Shown here in pieces: positions 7,363 to 15,233 of a stretch of 20,508 bases of DNA (the first letter of the stretch is position 1; each line of letters opens with the position of its first letter). The notes beneath the pieces were generated by a model. It searched no databases and had not been told where the DNA came from. It saw only the letters and a list, made by a program, of their open reading frames with translations. The position numbers and the translations under genes are program-made. Source of the stretch: Streptomyces sp. NRRL F-4489 (GTDB lineage: Bacteria > Actinomycetota > Actinomycetes > Streptomycetales > Streptomycetaceae); the NCBI RefSeq assembly GCF_001509485.1, contig NZ_LLZI01000005.1:1-20508 (forward strand), given 5' to 3'.

Positions 7363-8601
7363 ATGCCCCCCACCGTTGTGGCCGTCATCCCCGCGCGCGG
7401 CGGCTCCAAGGGCGTACCGGCCAAGAACCTCGCCGCCGTCGGGGGCGTGCCCCTGGTGGCCCGGGCGGTGCGGGCCTGCCGGGCCGCCCGGCTGGTCACC
7501 GACGTGGTCGTCTCCACCGACGACGCCGGGATAGCCGAGGCCGCCCGGGGCGCCGGCGCGGCCGTCGTCCGCCGCCCCGCCGAGCTGTCCGGCGACACCG
7601 CCAGCAGCGAGACCGCCGTCCTGCACGCGCTGGACGCCTACGAGGCCGGGCGGGGCCGCCGGGCGGACGCGGTGCTGCTCGTCCAGTGCACCAGCCCGTT
7701 CCTGCTCAGCGAGGAGATCGACGCGGTGGCCGCGGCGGTCGTCGAGGGCGGCGCGGACAGCGCGCTGACCGTCGCGCCGTTCCACGGCTTCGTCTGGCGG
7801 GACGGCGGGCCGGGCACCGGGGACGGAGGGTCCGGCACCGGGGACGAGGGGTCCGGCACCAGGGGCGAGGGGCCCGGCGCGTACGGCGTCAACCACGACA
7901 AGACCGTCCGGCCGCGCCGCCAGGACCGCCCGCAGGACCTGCTGGAGACCGGCGCCGCCTACGCCATGGACGCGGCCGGCTTCCGCCGCACCGGCCACCG
8001 CTTCTTCGGCCGTACCGAACCGGTCCGCACCGACCCGGCCCGCGTCCTGGAGATCGACGACCCGCACGACCTGGCCCGCGCCCGCGCGCTCGCCCCGCTC
8101 CTGGACGCCCCGCGCCCCGGCGCCCTGCCGTCCCGGGGCGACATCGACGCGGTCGTCCTCGACTTCGACGGCACCCAGACCGACGACCGGGTGCTGATCG
8201 ACGCGGACGGGCGGGAGACCGTCGCGGTGCACCGCGGCGACGGCCTGGGCATCGCCGCGCTGCGCCGGGCCGGTCTGCGCCTGCTGATCCTCTCCACCGA
8301 GCGGAACCCGGTCGTCGCCGCCCGCGCCCGCAAGCTCCAGGTGCCCGTCCGGCACGGCGTCGACCGCAAGGACCTCGCCCTCAAGCAGTGGTGCGAGGAG
8401 ACCGGCGTCGCCCCCGACCGGGTGCTCTACGCCGGCAACGACGCCAACGACCTGCCCTGCTTCGACCTCGTCGGCTGGCCGGTCGCGGTCGCCTCCGCGC
8501 AGGACGCGGTGCGCGGCGCGGCCCGCGCGGTCACCGCCGCGCCCGGCGGCGCCGGCGCCGTCCGCGAGATCGCCGGCTGGCTGCTGGGCCCCGCCCTCTG
8601 A
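7363..8601 (+). CDS. neuA: CMP-nonulosonate (acylneuraminate) cytidylyltransferase fused to KdsC-like HAD phosphatase
   Basis: A 412-residue two-domain protein. Residues 1 to about 250 are a CMP-sialate synthetase: IPARGGSKGVPAKN (9-22, the CTP-binding loop), VVSTDDAGIAEAA, LLVQCTSPFLLSEEID, and RQDRPQDLLETGAAYAM. Residues about 262-412 are a HAD domain of the KdsC type: DFDGT (267-271; D267 predicted nucleophile, D269 acid/base), a Ser/Thr loop (LILSTERNP), Lys in GVDRKDLALK and the acidic GNDANDLPCF motif (358-367). The first half activates the nonulosonic acid as its CMP derivative; the second half plausibly removes a 9-phosphate made by the neighbouring synthase. The ATG at 7363 follows AAGGAG by 6 bp. 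A Gly-rich insert of three 7-residue repeats (151-171) lies in the substrate-side loop of the first domain. Whether the natural sugar is Kdn or an N-acyl sialic acid is not settled by sequence. Confidence 0.92.
   Translation: MPPTVVAVIPARGGSKGVPAKNLAAVGGVPLVARAVRACRAARLVTDVVVSTDDAGIAEAARGAGAAVVRRPAELSGDTASSETAVLHALDAYEAGRGRRADAVLLVQCTSPFLLSEEIDAVAAAVVEGGADSALTVAPFHGFVWRDGGPGTGDGGSGTGDEGSGTRGEGPGAYGVNHDKTVRPRRQDRPQDLLETGAAYAMDAAGFRRTGHRFFGRTEPVRTDPARVLEIDDPHDLARARALAPLLDAPRPGALPSRGDIDAVVLDFDGTQTDDRVLIDADGRETVAVHRGDGLGIAALRRAGLRLLILSTERNPVVAARARKLQVPVRHGVDRKDLALKQWCEETGVAPDRVLYAGNDANDLPCFDLVGWPVAVASAQDAVRGAARAVTAAPGGAGAVREIAGWLLGPAL
7813..7875 (+). repeat. Three tandem 21-bp units inside the CMP-synthetase gene
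   Basis: Units at 7813-7833, 7834-7854 and 7855-7875, each beginning GGCACC, encode GTGDGGS, GTGDEGS and GTRGEGP. The first two differ by only a few bases; the third is more diverged. Being a multiple of three, copy change keeps the frame. The repeats sit between FHGFVWRDGGP and AYGVNHDKTVRPRRQ, a loop region of the cytidylyltransferase domain. Confidence 0.9.
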
Positions 8602-8658
8602 CCCCACCCCCCGAACCCCCTGTTGTCCCACCCCCGCACACCACCGAAGGAACCTCCC

Positions 8659-9603
8659 ATGACCAGCACCACCCGCCTCCGCGCCCTCGGCGACCGCCTC
8701 GTCGGCCCCGGCCGCCCCGTCTACGTCACCGGCGAGATCGGCATCAACCACAACGGCGACCTGGAGAACGCGTTCCGGCTGATCGACGCCGCCGCGGACG
8801 CCGGCTGCGACGCGGTGAAGTTCCAGAAGCGCACCCCGGAGGTCTGCACCCCGCGCGACCAGTGGGACATCGAACGCGACACCCCCTGGGGCCGGATGAC
8901 CTACATCGAGTACCGCCACCGCGTGGAGTTCGATGAGGACGGCTACCGCGCCATCGACGCGTACTGCGCCAAGCGCGGTATCGCGTGGTTCGCCTCCCCC
9001 TGGGACATCGAGTCGGTCGCGTTCCTGGAGAAGTTCGACGTCCCCTGCTACAAGGTCGCCTCCGCCTCGCTCACCGACGACGAGCTGCTGCGCGCCCTGC
9101 GCGCCACCGGCCGCACCGTCGTGCTGTCCACCGGGATGTCCACCCCGCGCCAGATCCGGCACGCCGTCGAGGTCCTGGGCAGCGCCAACATCGTGCTGTG
9201 CCACGCCACCAGCACCTACCCGGCCAAGGCGGCGGAGCTGAACCTCCGCATGATCCACACCCTCCAGGCCGAGTACCCCAACGTCCCGATCGGCTACAGC
9301 GGCCACGAGACCGGCCTGCAGACCACCCTCGCCGCGGTCGCCCTGGGCGCCGCCTTCGTCGAGCGCCACATCACCCTGGACCGCGCCATGTGGGGCTCCG
9401 ACCAGGCCGCCTCCGTCGAACCGCAGGGCCTGACCCGCCTCGTCCGCGATATCCGCACCATCGAGGAGTCCCTCGGCGACGGCGTCAAGAAGGTCTACGA
9501 GAGCGAGCTGGGCCCGATGCGGAAGCTGCGCCGGGTCGCCGGTGTGGTCGCCGAGGCGGAGGCGGCCGGGACCGCCGCCGACCGCGAACCGGCCGCCGTC
9601 TGA
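8659..9603 (+). CDS. neuB: NeuB-family nonulosonic acid synthase (Kdn/sialate type) without SAF domain
   Basis: A 314-residue TIM-barrel synthase (PF03102) that condenses phosphoenolpyruvate with a hexose or hexose 6-phosphate to give a nine-carbon 2-keto-3-deoxy acid. Motifs: GEIGINHNGD (25-34), AVKFQKR (K54), WFASPWDIESVAFLE, YKVASASLTD, VLSTGMST, GYSGHETG (H216) and VERHITLDRAMWGSDQ (H237); the two His correspond to the metal ligands known in Neisseria NeuB. The chain ends shortly after LGDGVKKVYESELGPMRKLR and lacks the roughly 60-70-residue antifreeze-like SAF domain of classical NeuB (about 345 residues). The ATG at 8659 has GAAGGA 7 bp upstream. It follows the CMP-synthetase/phosphatase by 57 bp of C-rich, G-poor sequence. 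The acceptor (mannose, mannose 6-phosphate or ManNAc) is inferred, with Kdn favoured by the missing domain and attached phosphatase. Confidence 0.93.
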   Translation: MTSTTRLRALGDRLVGPGRPVYVTGEIGINHNGDLENAFRLIDAAADAGCDAVKFQKRTPEVCTPRDQWDIERDTPWGRMTYIEYRHRVEFDEDGYRAIDAYCAKRGIAWFASPWDIESVAFLEKFDVPCYKVASASLTDDELLRALRATGRTVVLSTGMSTPRQIRHAVEVLGSANIVLCHATSTYPAKAAELNLRMIHTLQAEYPNVPIGYSGHETGLQTTLAAVALGAAFVERHITLDRAMWGSDQAASVEPQGLTRLVRDIRTIEESLGDGVKKVYESELGPMRKLRRVAGVVAEAEAAGTAADREPAAV

Positions 9604-9625
9604 CCGGCCGGCCGGAGACCGCGAG

Positions 9626-10909
9626 GTGACCCCTCCCGAAGGGACCCCCGGCGGCGGCCGCGGGGTCCCGCCCGAGGAGGCGGCGGGGACTCCCGCCCGC
9701 CGCCTCCTCGGCATACCCCGGCAGCGCACCGGCGGCGGCCCGGACCCCGCGCCCGCCGACCGCGCCACGCTCGCCTTCGTCGAGAGCCCGGTGCAGCTGC
9801 TGAACGTCCTCGAATGGGCGCACACCCGGCCCGCCGCGCCGCCGCCCGCCCCGCTCACCGTCGCCGTGCTCGCCCCGCACGACCCGATGACCCGCGGCCA
9901 GCTGCGCCGGATGGCCGAACTGGCCCGCGCGGAGGGCCACACCATCCGCTGGGAGGAGGCCAGGGCCGGCGCCACCGCCCCGCTGCGCACCATAGGCGGC
10001 CTGGCCCCGCTGCTGCGCACCGCCCGCCGCCTCGTCCTCGGCGACCCGTTCTCCCGCTACGTCCAGCTGCTGCTGGGCCTGGCCCGGGCCCGGGAGATCG
10101 TGGTGGTGGACGACGGCACCGCCACCATGGAGTTCACCGGCCAACTCGCCCGCGGCGAACGGCTGGTGCGCTGGCACCGGCACGGCACCGGCCGCGGCCC
10201 CCGCGAGCTGCTGCTCGCCCCGTTCGCCGCCACCGCCCGCCGCCGCCTGACCCCCCGCCCCGAGGGCGCCCGGCGCCGCCGCACCGTCGCCCTGTTCACC
10301 GCGATGCCGGTCGCCGCGCCCGAGGGGATGGCGGTGCTCGCCAACGACTTCGCCTGGACCCGCGCCCGCTTCGGCCCGCCCCGGCTCACCCGCACCGCGG
10401 ACCTCGTCGGCACCTCCCTGGTCGAGACCGGTGTCGTCGACACCGACCGCTATCTGGCCGCGGTCGCCGCACTGGCCCGTACGCACGGCGCCACCCGCTA
10501 CTTCGCGCACCGCCGGGAGAGCACCGGCAAGCTCCACCGGCTGGCCACCGAGACCGGTCTGGAGGTCGTCCGCCCCGACCTCCCGCTGGAGCTGATCGCC
10601 CGCCGCGGCCCGGTCGGCCGGACCGTCCTCAGCTTCCCGTCCACCGTCGTCCACACCCTGCCGCTGGCCCTCCGGGGCACCGGTGTGCAGGTCGCGGTCT
10701 GCGATATCGACCCGGACTGGCTCACCGCGCACGCCTCACCGCGCGCCCGCGGCTTCCTGGACGGCGTCACCGGCACCGCCCGCGCCGTCCGCCGCCTGCC
10801 GGGCACCGGGCCGGGCGAACGGACGGGCACCGGGCCGGGCGAACGGACGGACGGCGGCCGGACGGGCGGCGGTCCGAAGCTCACCGCCGAGCCTGACTCG
10901 GAGCGATAA
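9626..10909 (+). CDS. Sialyltransferase-like glycosyltransferase (GT52/polysialyltransferase-like)
   Basis: A 427-residue protein. Residues 1-45 are a Pro/Gly/Arg-rich extension; the fold begins at RATLAFVESPVQLLNVLEWA, which resembles the SPFQLLNALE opening of GT52-type bacterial sialyltransferases. A D/E-D/E-G motif is intact (VVVDDGTATMEF, D162-D163-G164). The HP position appears to be YFAHRRES with H295-R296, so Pro is replaced by Arg. LSFPSTVVHTLPL (S336, S339, T340) would be the CMP-phosphate-binding Ser/Thr segment. The C-terminus (about 390-427) is low complexity with a repeated TGTGPGER unit. The GTG at 9626 is the only start with a Shine-Dalgarno (GGAG, 9614-9617) and no later start exists before the conserved core. 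It is last in the plus operon and probably uses the CMP-nonulosonate made by its neighbours; acceptor and linkage are unknown. Confidence 0.82.
   Translation: MTPPEGTPGGGRGVPPEEAAGTPARRLLGIPRQRTGGGPDPAPADRATLAFVESPVQLLNVLEWAHTRPAAPPPAPLTVAVLAPHDPMTRGQLRRMAELARAEGHTIRWEEARAGATAPLRTIGGLAPLLRTARRLVLGDPFSRYVQLLLGLARAREIVVVDDGTATMEFTGQLARGERLVRWHRHGTGRGPRELLLAPFAATARRRLTPRPEGARRRRTVALFTAMPVAAPEGMAVLANDFAWTRARFGPPRLTRTADLVGTSLVETGVVDTDRYLAAVAALARTHGATRYFAHRRESTGKLHRLATETGLEVVRPDLPLELIARRGPVGRTVLSFPSTVVHTLPLALRGTGVQVAVCDIDPDWLTAHASPRARGFLDGVTGTARAVRRLPGTGPGERTGTGPGERTDGGRTGGGPKLTAEPDSER
9641..9711 (+). other. Two adjacent strong RNA hairpins at the neuB/glycosyltransferase junction
   Basis: Hairpin 1: GGGACCCC (9641-9648) with GGGGTCCC (9662-9669). 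Hairpin 2: a perfect 16-bp stem, 9672-9687 with 9696-9711 (CCGAGGAGGCGGCGGG and its complement), 8-nt loop. Both lie inside the N-terminal codons of the glycosyltransferase if it starts at 9626. Neither is followed by a U-tract. They resemble a transcription attenuator or RNA stabiliser more than protein-driven sequence. Confidence 0.75.
10801..10848 (+). repeat. Perfect 24-bp direct duplication in the glycosyltransferase C-terminus
   Basis: Positions 10801-10824 are repeated exactly at 10825-10848, each unit beginning GGGCACCGGGCC and encoding an eight-residue GTGPGERT-type unit. A multiple of three, so copy change is in frame. It lies in the disordered tail after the conserved fold. Confidence 0.95.
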
Positions 10910-11022
10910 AGCCCAGGTTCATACCCCTTCGGACATCCGTCCATGCACCCGGCTGCCTAAAAATCTTCGCCTGACGGGCTGAACTTTTGTTGATCTAGGG
11001 CGAGTTGCGGCCCTCGGGCCCG

Positions 11023-11038
11023 TACCCTTCACAAGGTG
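11023..11038 (+). promoter_or_regulatory. Possible leaderless promoter of the amidohydrolase gene
   Basis: TACCCT (11023-11028) lies 7 bp before the GTG at 11036, the spacing expected for a -10 element feeding a leaderless mRNA. No convincing -35 is seen. Alternatively AAGGTGA (11033-11039) is the Shine-Dalgarno for the in-frame ATG at 11048. The 126-bp intergenic region 10910-11035 otherwise shows no strong hairpin. Confidence 0.4.
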
Positions 11039-12301
11039 AACCAACTGATGTCCCCCGCAGCCGCCGACCCGCACGCCCCCGCCCTGCCCGGTACGCTCCC
11101 CGAGCCGCTACGCGCCGAACTCATCGCGTTCCGCCGCGACTTGCACCGCCACCCCGAGCTGGGCAACCAGGAGTTCCGGACCACCGCCGCGATCAAGGAC
11201 CGCCTGGAGCGGGCCGGTCTGCGCCCGCGGGTCCTGCCCACCGGCACCGGCCTGCTCTGCGACATCGGCACGGACGGACCGGACGGCGCGGCGGGCGCGG
11301 ACGGCGCCGCCTACGGCGCGGACGGTACGGCGGACGGCGCGGGCCTGCTCGCGCTGCGCGCGGACATCGACGCCCTCCCCATCCCCGACACCAAGACCGT
11401 CGAGTACGCCTCCACGGTCCCCGGCCGCGCCCACGCCTGCGGCCACGACGTGCACACCACCGTAGTGCTCGGCGCCGGCCTGGTGCTGGCGGAGCTGGCT
11501 CGCGAGGGGCGGCTGCCGCGCCCGGTGCGGCTGCTGTTCCAGCCCGCCGAGGAGGTGCTGCCCGGCGGCGCCGCCGAGGTCGTCGCCTGCGGGGCGCTGG
11601 AGGGCGTCGCCCGGATCCTCGCGGTGCACTGCGACCCGCGGGTGGACGCCGGCCGGATCGGGCTGCGCACCGGCCCGATCACCTCCGCCTGCGACCGCCT
11701 GGAGGTGACCCTCGAAGGCCCCGGCGGCCACACCGCCCGCCCGCACCTGACCACCGACATGGTCACCGCCGCGGCCCGGGTCGCGCTGGACGTCCCGGCC
11801 GTGCTGGCCCGCCGGGTGGACGCCCGGTCCGGTCTCGCCGTCACCTGGGGCCACCTGGAGACCGGCCACGCCTGCAACGTCATCCCGCAGCGCGCCGTGC
11901 TCGCCGGCACCCTGCGCTGCCTGGAGCTGGACGCCTGGCGGCAGGCGCCCGACCTCGTCCACGCCGCGATCGACGAGGTGGCCGCGCTGCACGGCGCGAA
12001 GTCGCAGATCGAGTACGTCCGCGGTGTCCCGCCGGTCGTCAACGAGGCCGGCAGCGTCCAGCTGCTGCGCGACGCGATGGCCGCCCGGCGCGGCGCGGAC
12101 GCCGTGGAGGGCACCGAGCAGTCCCTCGGCGGCGAGGACTTCTCGTGGTATCTCGAACACGTCCCCGGCGCGATGGCCCGGCTCGGCGTCCGCCCGCCCG
12201 GCGACCACTCCGGCCTCGATCTGCACCGCGGCGACTTCGACGTGGACGAGTACGCGATCACGGTCGGGGTGGAGCTGTTCACCGCCGCGGCGCTGCTCTG
12301 A
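11036..12301 (+). CDS. M20-family metallo-amidohydrolase
   Basis: A 421-residue M20 peptidase/amidohydrolase of the hippurate hydrolase/IAA-amino-acid hydrolase type, which cleaves N-acyl amino acids or related amides using two metal ions. Motifs: FRRDLHRHPELGNQEFRT, LRADIDALPI (about 107-116), HACGHDVHT (C135, H137 as ligands), FQPAEEVLPGGA (E172/E173), ILAVHCDPR, a lid segment GPGGHTARPH, and GGEDFSWYLEHVPGAMARLG with the terminal metal His in DHSGLDLH. Residues 79-102 are a Gly/Asp/Ala-rich insertion between two core strands. The GTG at 11036 may be leaderless; the ATG at 11048 is the alternative (residue 5). It stands alone between two operons and is followed by a strong hairpin. No substrate can be assigned, and there is no signal peptide, so it acts in the cytoplasm. 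Confidence 0.92.
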   Translation: MNQLMSPAAADPHAPALPGTLPEPLRAELIAFRRDLHRHPELGNQEFRTTAAIKDRLERAGLRPRVLPTGTGLLCDIGTDGPDGAAGADGAAYGADGTADGAGLLALRADIDALPIPDTKTVEYASTVPGRAHACGHDVHTTVVLGAGLVLAELAREGRLPRPVRLLFQPAEEVLPGGAAEVVACGALEGVARILAVHCDPRVDAGRIGLRTGPITSACDRLEVTLEGPGGHTARPHLTTDMVTAAARVALDVPAVLARRVDARSGLAVTWGHLETGHACNVIPQRAVLAGTLRCLELDAWRQAPDLVHAAIDEVAALHGAKSQIEYVRGVPPVVNEAGSVQLLRDAMAARRGADAVEGTEQSLGGEDFSWYLEHVPGAMARLGVRPPGDHSGLDLHRGDFDVDEYAITVGVELFTAAALL

Positions 12302-12341
12302 CGCGCCCGCGCCCGTACATATCACGCCACATCCCGCCACA

Positions 12342-12370
12342 CGGGCGGCCGGTCCCGCACCGGCCGCCCG
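12342..12370 (+). terminator. Intrinsic-type terminator after the amidohydrolase
   Basis: A perfect 12-bp stem: CGGGCGGCCGGT (12342-12353) pairs with 12359-12370 around the loop CCCGC. It lies 41 bp after the stop codon. The U-tract is minimal (GTGTTT), as is common in high-GC actinomycetes. Confidence 0.8.
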
Positions 12371-12428
12371 CCGTGTTTCCGGGCCGGGCGCTGAGAGACA
12401 AATCGATAACGGCGGCGCCATGGAGGGT

Positions 12429-12456
12429 TTTGCGCCAGGTCTACGCGCGTTAATCT
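12429..12456 (+). promoter_or_regulatory. Candidate promoter for the nucleoside-uptake operon
   Basis: TTTGCG (12429-12434) and TAATCT (12451-12456) are separated by 16 bp; a start near 12463 would give a leader of about 43 nt before the GTG at 12506. The 8-bp palindrome ACGCGCGT lies between the two hexamers. This is a visual match only. Confidence 0.35.
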
Positions 12457-12505
12457 CCCGACAAGCCGGCGCCAGTGGGGGCGCTGACAGCGAAGGGAAG
12501 GCCCC

Positions 12506-13543
12506 GTGCGTCGGGTCATCAGGGTTGTCGCCGCGGCCACCGCCACCGCGTGCCTCGCGCTCACCGCCACCGCCTGCGGACAGAGCTTCGCCGAGGCCAA
12601 CCGCGCCAAGCACGCGGGCGTGGGCCTGGCCTTCGACATCGGCGGCCGGGACGACCACTCGTTCAACGAGGCGGCCGCCCGCGGCACCGAGGACGCCCGC
12701 AAGCGGCTGGGCGTCAACGTCAAGATGCTCACCGCCAAGAACGGCGAGACCGAGGCCGACCGCGAGCAGCGGCTGACCTCCTTCGCCGAGGCCGGCTACA
12801 ACCCGGTGATCGGCGTCGGCTTCGCCTACAGCCAGTCCGTGCAGAACGTCGCCAAGGACTTCCCCGACACCACCTTCGGTGTCGTGGACGCCGTCCCGAC
12901 CGGCAAGAACGTCGACGCGATGGTCTTCGCCGAGCATGAGGGCTCCTACCTCGCCGGGGTCGCGGCCGCGCTGAAGAGCCGCACCCACAAGGTCGGCTTC
13001 ATCGGCGGGGTGAACAACGCGCTGATCCAGAAGTTCCAGGCCGGTTTCGAGCAGGGCGTACGGGACACCGACCCCCGGGCCAAGATCGTCTCGCAGTACC
13101 TCTACCCCAACAACGACAAGGGCTTCAACGACCCGGCCGCCGCCAAGGCCAAGGCCCAGGGCATGCTCGACGGCGGCATCGACGTGATCTACTCGGCGGC
13201 CGGGCAGTCCGGCGCCGGCTCCATCGAGGCGGTCAGCAAGGTCAAGGGCGCCTGGGCGATCGGGGTGGACTCCGACCAGTACCGCCAGCCGGGCCTGGCC
13301 CGCTACAAGGACCACATCCTGACCTCGGTGGTGAAGAACGTCGACGTCGCGGTCTTCGACCTGATCAAGAGCTGCGAGCAGCACAAGCCGCTGACCGGGA
13401 TCCACACCTACGACCTGAAGCACGGCGGCGTCTCGCTCGCCACCTCGGGCGGCTTCATCAAGGACATCCAGCCGCAGATCGACGCGGCCCGGAAGAAGAT
13501 CATCGAGGGTGTGGTGAAGGTCAAGGAGACGCCGAAGCCGTAG
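12506..13543 (+). CDS. BmpA/PnrA-family nucleoside-binding lipoprotein
   Basis: A 345-residue extracellular substrate-binding lipoprotein of an ABC importer. A short cationic signal peptide (MRRVIRV...) ends in the lipobox-like LTATAC with Cys24 as the predicted lipidated residue. The mature part has the BMP/PnrA signature: AFDIGGRDDHSFNEAAARGTE (about 43-63), GVGFAYSQSVQNVAKDFPDTTFGVVD, EHEGSYLAGVAAAL, KVGFIGGVNNALIQKFQAGFEQGV, VIYSAAGQSGAGSIEAV and AIGVDSDQY. Family members bind purine or pyrimidine nucleosides. The GTG at 12506 is supported by GAAGGGAAG seven to eight bases upstream. The ABC ATPase and two permeases follow directly, and pyrimidine salvage genes lie further downstream, supporting nucleoside uptake. 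Confidence 0.95.
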   Translation: MRRVIRVVAAATATACLALTATACGQSFAEANRAKHAGVGLAFDIGGRDDHSFNEAAARGTEDARKRLGVNVKMLTAKNGETEADREQRLTSFAEAGYNPVIGVGFAYSQSVQNVAKDFPDTTFGVVDAVPTGKNVDAMVFAEHEGSYLAGVAAALKSRTHKVGFIGGVNNALIQKFQAGFEQGVRDTDPRAKIVSQYLYPNNDKGFNDPAAAKAKAQGMLDGGIDVIYSAAGQSGAGSIEAVSKVKGAWAIGVDSDQYRQPGLARYKDHILTSVVKNVDVAVFDLIKSCEQHKPLTGIHTYDLKHGGVSLATSGGFIKDIQPQIDAARKKIIEGVVKVKETPKP

Positions 13544-13614
13544 CCTCCCGGAGCCGCCCGCCGGCCCCGCGAACCCCCCGAGCCCCGTCCTTCTTCCGCT
13601 CCTTCGTCCCTTCT

Positions 13615-13631
13615 GAGGGGAGTGCGCCATC
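13615..13631 (+). promoter_or_regulatory. Strong Shine-Dalgarno placed before an ATC codon
   Basis: GAGGGGAG (13615-13622) is followed after 6 bp by ATC (13629-13631), which is in frame with the ABC ATPase. An in-frame TGA at 13614-13616 closes the frame just upstream, and no ATG, GTG, TTG or CTG occurs in frame until GTG 13680, which has no Shine-Dalgarno. The geometry is that of a normal start site with ATC in place of ATG. Confidence 0.7.
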
Positions 13632-13679
13632 AACGCAGCACCCGCCACCAGCAGCCCGCCCGGCCCGGACGCCCCTGCT

Positions 13680-15229
<1,550 letters not shown>

Positions 15230-15233
<4 letters not shown>

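Noticed and set aside
7813..7875. CRISPR or mobile-element repeat
   Set aside because: Units are directly adjacent with no spacers, in frame and coding; simple tandem duplication explains them.
7156..10020. A 954-codon open frame on the minus strand opposite the nonulosonate genes
   Set aside because: Composition is Gly/Arg/Val/Asp-rich without domain motifs, as expected for the antisense of GC-rich codons. The plus-strand genes have clear families and Shine-Dalgarno sequences.
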